From Lysobacterales bacterium 15-68-25 (GTDB lineage: Bacteria; Pseudomonadota; Gammaproteobacteria; Xanthomonadales; Rhodanobacteraceae), in assembly GCA_002279065.1 (NCBI GenBank), contig NCKB01000005.1, positions 216,727 to 280,726 of the forward strand: DNA of 64,000 bases. Direction: 5' to 3'. How positions within the stretch are numbered: the first letter of the stretch is position 1; each line of letters opens with the position of its first letter. Shown here piece by piece: positions 59,236 to 64,000 of the stretch. A program made the translations under genes and the position numbers. The notes under the pieces are model-generated. The model saw nothing but the letters and a program-made list of their open reading frames with translations, did no database searches and was not told the origin of the DNA.

Positions 59236-59805
59236 ATGAACACCTTGGACAAGCAAGCCGAAGTCACCCGACTGCTGCATTCCGCGCAAGCCGGCGATCC
59301 GGAAGCGCTGGACGAGGCGTTGCGGCAGATGTACGGCGCCCTGCATCGCCTGGCCGGCGCCCAGCTCCGGCAGAACAGCAGCGAGCGCACGCTCAGTGCC
59401 ACGGCGCTGGTCAACGAGGCCTATCTGAAGGTGTTCGGCGGCGGCGGTGCGCCGGAGTGGGAGAACCGCGGCCACCTGCTCGGTGTGGCGGCGCGCGCCA
59501 TGCGCGAGGTGCTGGTCGACTCCGCTCGCCGGCGGCAGGCATCCAAGCGGCCGCAGTCGGTCGACCGCATCGAGCTGTCGGAGATTTCCGGTGCGCTGGC
59601 GCACCAGATCGACTACGCCGCGTTGCTCGAGTGCCTGGAGGCGCTCGAGCAGATCGATCCGCGCCAGGCCGGTATCGTGTCGATGCGCTTCTTCGTGGGC
59701 CTGACCGCCGAGCAGATCGGTGCGGCGATGGGCATTTCGCCGGCCACCGTCCAGCGCGAGTGGCGCCTGGCCCGCGCCTGGCTGCAGCGCGAACTCGAAG
59801 CCTGA
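59236..59805 (+). CDS. ECF-type RNA polymerase sigma factor (possibly EcfK/ECF43-like)
   Basis: 189 residues. Region 2 (EALRQMYGALHRLAGAQLRQ, TLSATALVNEAYLKVF, GHLLGVAARAMREVLVDSARRR) and region 4 (IDPRQAGIVSMRFFVGLTAEQIGAAMGISPATVQREWRLARAWLQREL) match the TIGR02999 type. No anti-sigma gene is adjacent. In Xanthomonas citri an ECF factor of this kind (EcfK) next to type VI genes is activated by the kinase PknS and switches on secretion. The gene here lies directly upstream of tssB, so the same role is likely but not shown. Confidence 0.85.
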   Translation: MNTLDKQAEVTRLLHSAQAGDPEALDEALRQMYGALHRLAGAQLRQNSSERTLSATALVNEAYLKVFGGGGAPEWENRGHLLGVAARAMREVLVDSARRRQASKRPQSVDRIELSEISGALAHQIDYAALLECLEALEQIDPRQAGIVSMRFFVGLTAEQIGAAMGISPATVQREWRLARAWLQRELEA

Positions 59806-60182
59806 CTCCCTGATTCCGATGATCCGTGATCCCTGCGCGAGTGACGCGCGGGGCGCCGCGGTGTGTCTCGACGCCCGGTTCGGCGGAACATGAACGTTCA
59901 CTGAATATTGCCGGGCAATGGCTGACCAAGTCGGCCGCCCCGCCGCGCACTAACCCGGTGGAAGGGTTCGCAAGCGCCCCGACGAACACGCTCGCTCGGG
60001 AACGTTCCGCATCGACCAGCGGAGCGCCGGTGGCGGTCGGTTCCATTTCTGCAGCCAGGGGGACATCGCATGGTGCAAGGCCTCGGATATGCGGCGGTTT
60101 TCCGCGGCGTTCCGACCGTGCCGTGCGCGTTGGCCCCGGTCCGTCCACATCACCGGTAGACCCTCTTCGAAGGAGACATCGC
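59806..60182 (+). other. Probable regulatory region upstream of tssB
   Basis: Nearly 380 bases. TGAACGTTCA at 59891-59900 is a perfect 10-bp palindrome in a locally AT-rich stretch, a candidate regulator site. A 29-codon frame at 60070-60159 begins after AGGGGGACATCGC, echoing GGAGACATCGC before tssB at 60172-60182; it may be a chance frame. This is the natural place for the promoter of the type VI operon, but no -35/-10 pair is convincing. Confidence 0.45.
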
Positions 60183-60701
60183 ATGGCCAAGCAAAGCAGT
60201 CAGAAATTCATCGCGAGAAACCGCGCACCGCGCGTGCAGATCGAGTACGACGTCGAGGTCTACGGCGCGCAGAAGAAGGTGCAGGTGCCCTTCGTGATGG
60301 GCGTGATGTCCGACCTGTCCGGCGCCAACAACGCCGAGCTGGCGCCGGTCGAGGACCGCAAGGCGCTCGAGATCGATGTCGACAACTTCGACCAGCGCCT
60401 GCAGTCGATGAAGCCGCGCGTCTCCTTCGCGGTGCCCAACACGCTGACCGGCGAGGGCAGCCTCAACGTCGACATCACCTTCGAGAGCATGGACGACTTC
60501 TCGCCGGCCGCGGTGGCACGCAAGGTCGCGCCGATCGCCAAGCTGCTCGAGGCGCGTACCCAGCTGGCCAACCTGGCCACCTACATGGACGGCAAGGCCG
60601 GCGCCGAGAAGCTGATCGCGCAGGCGATCAACGATCCGGCGCTGCTGCAATCACTGGCGTCGGCGCCCAAGCCCGGCGACGAAGGCAAGGACGGGGAGTA
60701 A
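60183..60701 (+). CDS. tssB: Type VI secretion sheath protein TssB (VipA/ImpB)
   Basis: 172 residues. MAKQSSQKFIARNRAPRVQIEYDVE, VPFVMGVMSDLSG, DVDNFDQRLQSMKPRVSFAVPN and VDITFESMDDFSPAAVAR are the TssB signature blocks. With TssC it forms the contractile sheath. AAGGAG lies eight bases before the ATG. First structural gene of the cluster; tssC follows after four bases. Confidence 0.97.
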   Translation: MAKQSSQKFIARNRAPRVQIEYDVEVYGAQKKVQVPFVMGVMSDLSGANNAELAPVEDRKALEIDVDNFDQRLQSMKPRVSFAVPNTLTGEGSLNVDITFESMDDFSPAAVARKVAPIAKLLEARTQLANLATYMDGKAGAEKLIAQAINDPALLQSLASAPKPGDEGKDGE

Positions 60702-60705
60702 GCAC

Positions 60706-62196
60706 ATGGCAACCGAGAAACTGGCCGAACAGGGCGCCACCGTTACCGCCGAAGCGAGCGACTTCGCCGCGCTGCTCAACAAGGAATTCAAGCCCAAGAG
60801 CGAGCGCGCCAAGGAGGAAGTCGAGTCCGCCGTCCGCACGCTGGCCGAGCAGGTGCTGAGCAAGTCCGATATCGTCTCCGACGACGTCACCCAGACCATC
60901 AATGCCTACGTGGCCGAGCTCGACCGCAAGATCAGCGAGCAGCTCAACCACGTCATGCACCACGAGGACTTCCAGAAGCTGGAGAGCGCGTGGCGCGGCC
61001 TGCACTACCTGGTCAACAACACCGAGACCGACCAGCTGCTGAAGATCCGCGTCATGAACATCTCCAAGAAGGAGCTGGGCAAGACGCTCAAGCGCTACAA
61101 GGGCACCGCCTGGGACCAGAGCCCGATCTTCAAGAAGATCTACGAGGAAGAGTACGGCCAGCTCGGCGGCGAGCCTTATGGCTGCCTGGTCGGCGACTAC
61201 TACTTCGATCACAGCCCGCCGGACGTGGAAATGCTCGCCGGCATCGCCCAGGTGGCCTCGGCCGCCCACGCGCCGTTCATCGCCGCGGCGAACTCCAGCC
61301 TGATGGGCATGGAGAGCTGGAACGAGCTGTCCAACCCGCGCGACCTGGCCAAGATCTTCTCCACGCCGGACTACGCCGCATGGCGTTCGCTGCGCGAATC
61401 CGAGGACGCCAAGTACCTCGGCCTGACCATGCCGCGCACGCTGGCCCGCATGCCGTACGGCGCCTCGACCAACCCGGTGGAGGAGTTCGACTTCGAGGAG
61501 GACACCGCCGGTGCCGACTCGTCCAAGTACACCTGGCAGAACGCGGCCTACGCGATGGCGGTGAACATCAACCGCTCGTTCAAGGAATACGGCTGGTGCT
61601 CGCGCATCCGCGGCATCGAGTCCGGTGGTGCGGTGGAAGGCCTGCCGGTGCACGCGTTCCCGACCGACGACGGCGGCGTGGACATGAAGTGCCCGACCGA
61701 AATCGCGATCACCGACCGCCGCTCGGCCGAGCTGGACAAGATGGGCCTGATGCCGCTAGTCCACCGCAAGAACTCGGACATGGCCGCCTTCATCGCCGCG
61801 CAATCGCTGGCCAAGCCGGAGGAGTACGACGATCCGGACGCCACCGCCAACGCCGCGCTGAGCTGCCGTCTGCCGTACCTGTTCGCCGCGAGCCGCTTCG
61901 CGCACTACCTGAAGTGCATCGTGCGCGACAAGATCGGTTCGTTCTCCAGCCGCGACCAGATGCAGAGCTGGCTGACCAACTGGGTCATGAACTACGTCGA
62001 CGGCGACCCGGCCAACTCCAGCGAGGAGACCAAGGCGCGCAAGCCGCTGTCGGCCGCCGAAGTGGTGGTGGAGGAGGTCGAGGGAGCTCCCGGTTACTAC
62101 ACCTCCAAGTTCTACCTCAAGCCGCATTACCAGCTCGAGGGACTCACCGTCTCGCTGCGACTGGTGTCGCGCCTGCCGTCCGCGGCCAAGGCCTGA
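60706..62196 (+). CDS. tssC: Type VI secretion sheath protein TssC (VipB/ImpC)
   Basis: 496 residues. Conserved stretches include ESAWRGLHYLVNNTETDQLLKIRVMNISK, GCLVGDYYFDH, YLGLTMPRTLARMPYG and the C-terminal sheath part (GAPGYYTSKFYLKPHYQLEGLTVSLRLVSRLP). It makes up most of the contractile sheath and is disassembled by ClpV. Confidence 0.97.
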   Translation: MATEKLAEQGATVTAEASDFAALLNKEFKPKSERAKEEVESAVRTLAEQVLSKSDIVSDDVTQTINAYVAELDRKISEQLNHVMHHEDFQKLESAWRGLHYLVNNTETDQLLKIRVMNISKKELGKTLKRYKGTAWDQSPIFKKIYEEEYGQLGGEPYGCLVGDYYFDHSPPDVEMLAGIAQVASAAHAPFIAAANSSLMGMESWNELSNPRDLAKIFSTPDYAAWRSLRESEDAKYLGLTMPRTLARMPYGASTNPVEEFDFEEDTAGADSSKYTWQNAAYAMAVNINRSFKEYGWCSRIRGIESGGAVEGLPVHAFPTDDGGVDMKCPTEIAITDRRSAELDKMGLMPLVHRKNSDMAAFIAAQSLAKPEEYDDPDATANAALSCRLPYLFAASRFAHYLKCIVRDKIGSFSSRDQMQSWLTNWVMNYVDGDPANSSEETKARKPLSAAEVVVEEVEGAPGYYTSKFYLKPHYQLEGLTVSLRLVSRLPSAAKA

Positions 62197-62201
62197 CCCG
62201 A

Positions 62202-62235
62202 CGGCGCGGCGCGGGATCGTTCCCGTGCCGCGCCG
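62202..62235 (+). other. Strong hairpin between tssC and hcp
   Basis: A 15-bp stem with one G-U pair (62202-62216 with 62221-62235, loop TCGT) directly after the tssC stop, without a T tract. It is more likely an mRNA processing or stability element separating hcp levels from the sheath genes than a terminator. Confidence 0.6.
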
Positions 62236-62398
62236 CCACGCAGCAGTTCATGGATGCGACGGGGAACGGTCGCTTCCTGCAGTGCCCACGGCGGCCACAG
62301 GCCGGCGACGTTCCCTTCAAGCAACCACGGATCGACCGGTGCGGGTGCGTTCCCGAACGGCGTCATCCATCCATCACAGGTGATCGAGGAGAGGTTCC

Positions 62399-62899
62399 AT
62401 GGCATTCGACATGCACATCAAGTTCGGCTCGGGCAAGGTCAAGATCGAAGGCTCGTCCAAGCACAAGAAGCACACCGGCGAGATTCCGATCCTTGCGTGG
62501 TCGTGGGGCGCCAGCAACACCGGCGACCTGCACGGCGGCTCCGGCGCCAGCGGCGGCAAGGCCCACGTGCAGGACATCTCCGTCACCAAGTACGTCGACA
62601 CCAGCTCCAGCGCGCTGCTCAACGCGGTGTGCACGGGCGGTCGCATCGACCAGGCCTGGCTGTACGTCACCAACGCCACCGGCGAGCAGACCGACTTCCT
62701 CACGATGGAGCTGAGCGAGGGCATCCTGGTCACCTCGTACTCCACCGGCGGCAGCGGCGGCGAAGACCGTCTGACCGAGAACATCACCCTGCACTTCGGC
62801 AAGTTCAAGTACTCGTTCCAGCCGCAGGACGACAAGGGTGCGGCACAGGGCGGCTCGAAGGACTTCACCTTCGACATCCAGGCGGTGGCCGCGGCCTGA
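62399..62899 (+). CDS. hcp: Type VI secretion tube protein Hcp (TssD)
   Basis: 166 residues. MAFDMHIKFGSGKVKIEGSS, HTGEIPILAWSWGASNTG, VQDISVTKYVD and LTENITLHFGKFKYSFQPQ are Hcp patterns. Rings of Hcp stack into the inner tube and carry effectors. A 202-base gap with a strong hairpin separates it from tssC. GAGGAGAGG before the ATG is an unusually strong ribosome binding site, fitting the high output needed. Confidence 0.97.
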   Translation: MAFDMHIKFGSGKVKIEGSSKHKKHTGEIPILAWSWGASNTGDLHGGSGASGGKAHVQDISVTKYVDTSSSALLNAVCTGGRIDQAWLYVTNATGEQTDFLTMELSEGILVTSYSTGGSGGEDRLTENITLHFGKFKYSFQPQDDKGAAQGGSKDFTFDIQAVAAA

Positions 62900-62947
62900 C
62901 GGCCCGGGCCTGCACGCATCCTTCCTGCTGACCAAGGCGTCTCTCAA

Positions 62948-63745
62948 GTGGAAAACACCGCGGAAAACCTGCTCCGGGAAGGCCGGCTCGACGAGGCGCT
63001 GCAGGCCCTCACCACCCAGGTGCGGTCGCATCCTTCCGATGCGCCGCACCGGGTATTCATGTTCCAGCTGCTGGCCGTGCTCGGCCAGTGGGAGCGTGCG
63101 CAGAACCAGTTGAAGATGGCCGGCGAGCTGGATCCGGCCAACGCACTGATGGTCGGTGCCTACCGCGTGGCGCTGGCCGGCGAAATGCAGCGCGCCGAGG
63201 TGATGGCGGGGCGGCGCTCGCCGGTGATGATCGGCGAGCCCGAGCCGTGGGTGGCCCTGCTGCTGCAGGCGCTGAGGCTGACCGCGGACGGGCGCGTGGC
63301 GGAGGCGCAGGCGTTGCGCGCCGAGGCCTTCGAGCAGGCGCCGGCGGCGGCCGGCAATATCGACGGCACGCCATTCGAGTGGATCGCCGATGCCGACCCG
63401 CGCTTCGGGCCGTGCCTGGAGGTGATCACCCAAGGCGGCTACGCCTGGGCGCCGTTCTCACGCATTCAGTCGCTGTCGTTCGACGAGCCGAGCGACCTGC
63501 GCGACAAGGTGTGGTCGCCCGTGCAGATCACCTGGACCAACGGCGGACAGGCGATCGGCTTCGTGCCATGCCGCTACCCGGGAGCCGAATCGGCGTCCGA
63601 CCCGGCGCTGGCGCTCGGGCGTCGCACCGACTGGATCGATCTTGGGCACGAGCTGCAGGTCGGGAAGGGCCAGCGCATGCTGGCCACCGACGAGGGCGAC
63701 TACCCGCTGCTGGACGTCCGCTCGATCACCTTCGACCACGAATGA
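62948..63745 (+). CDS. tagJ: Type VI secretion accessory protein ImpE/TagJ
   Basis: 265 residues. The N-terminal half is helical (ENLLREGRLDEALQALTTQVRSHPSDAPHRVFMFQLLAVLGQWERAQNQLKMAGELDP), TPR-like, as in ImpE; the C-terminal half (FEWIADADPRFGPCLEVI, GGYAWAPFSRIQSLSF, DLRDKVWSPVQITWTNGGQ) is the ImpE domain. ImpE/TagJ binds the sheath protein TssB and assists ClpV in some systems. The start is GTG. It follows hcp by 48 bases. Confidence 0.93.
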   Translation: MENTAENLLREGRLDEALQALTTQVRSHPSDAPHRVFMFQLLAVLGQWERAQNQLKMAGELDPANALMVGAYRVALAGEMQRAEVMAGRRSPVMIGEPEPWVALLLQALRLTADGRVAEAQALRAEAFEQAPAAAGNIDGTPFEWIADADPRFGPCLEVITQGGYAWAPFSRIQSLSFDEPSDLRDKVWSPVQITWTNGGQAIGFVPCRYPGAESASDPALALGRRTDWIDLGHELQVGKGQRMLATDEGDYPLLDVRSITFDHE

Positions 63746-63758
63746 GCGGGAGACCGCC

Positions 63759-64000
63759 GTGGCCGAACTGACCACCCAGGAAAGGCTGCAGCCTTCGCTG
63801 CTCGACCGGCTCACCGACGACGAGCCGGGCCAGCGCGAGGAGAGCCGCGAGAAACGCGTGATCTCCGCCAGCCGGCTGCGCGAATGCGTCACCCGCGACA
63901 TGTCCTGGCTGCTCAACTGCGTGAACCTCGGTGCCGACGAGGAGCTTGCGGACTTTCCCGAGGTAGCCCGATCGGTGGTCAACTTCGGGATTCCCGATCT
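63759..64000 (+). CDS. tssE: Type VI secretion baseplate protein TssE (C-terminus off the window)
   Basis: The first 80 residues of a gp25-like protein. LTTQERLQPSLLDRLTDDEPGQREESREKRVISASRLRECVTRDMSWLLNC is the TssE N-terminal pattern. TssE is a baseplate wedge component. The start is GTG at 63759 with GGGAGA shortly before it, 13 bases after the impE stop. The frame remains open at the window end. Confidence 0.92.
   Translation, partial: MAELTTQERLQPSLLDRLTDDEPGQREESREKRVISASRLRECVTRDMSWLLNCVNLGADEELADFPEVARSVVNFGIPD

Overview
The window is GC-rich, densely coded DNA from the chromosome of a Gram-negative gammaproteobacterium, most likely order Xanthomonadales (Lysobacterales) and probably close to Rhodanobacter/Dyella. 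The case for this rests on several traits read from the proteins: arginine synthesis through N-acetylcitrulline (an acetylornithine-type transcarbamylase, a matching deacetylase, and an N-acetylglutamate kinase fused to an acetyltransferase domain); a DksA carrying a long Lys/Ala/Pro-rich head; a FimX-like protein; a BlaR1-type peptidase ending in a TonB-like domain; and REP-like palindromes of the 'GTAGGAGC' type. No tRNA, rRNA, CRISPR array, prophage or insertion sequence was seen.

Layout. 1-13.5 kb: the start of an RhlE-type helicase, an EF-hand protein, a secreted M4 metalloprotease, an MFS carrier, a SlyD-like isomerase, a BlaI/BlaR1-TonB pair with two operators and an NlpC/P60 lipoprotein behind it, an N-formylglutamate hydrolase, a carbonic anhydrase, a four-gene leftward group (lipoprotein, small membrane protein, unusual SDR, Nei glycosylase) and asnS. 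13.5-24.8 kb: housekeeping genes, namely an IscA/ErpA-type protein, rpsF-rpsR-rplI, dnaB, alr, radA, purU, a CcsA-like membrane protein, ffh and rpsP-rimM-trmD-rplS. 24.9-34.7 kb: FimX-like protein, divergent epmB/efp, a tightly overlapping run (mtaD-like, yciI-like, ubiG, gph/mupP, squalene-synthase-like), folE2, a GYF-domain membrane protein and an isolated yidD.

34.8-41.9 kb: the DksA fusion, then an arsenic operon (arsR, a double arsenate reductase, acr3, arsH) whose genes overlap or nearly so, sufE bracketed by two REP pairs, cysS and a glycine-zipper protein. 42-55 kb: the arginine/proline cluster argF'-paiB-osmC-argG-GNAT-argE'-argB/A-argC-argH-cupin-proB-proB-proA. Together these genes take glutamate to N-acetylglutamyl phosphate and its semialdehyde, carry N-acetylornithine to N-acetylcitrulline, citrulline and arginine, and take glutamate to proline. 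argD is not in the window. An intrinsic terminator sits inside the argF' leader, preceded by a short reading frame with clustered Arg codons, which suggests attenuation.

55-64 kb: gamma-glutamyltranspeptidase, kynureninase, a small secreted protein, an ECF sigma factor, and the start of a type VI secretion cluster (tssB, tssC, hcp, impE/tagJ, tssE) that runs off the window. Functions are inferred from motifs and remembered family features; no database search or folding program was run.
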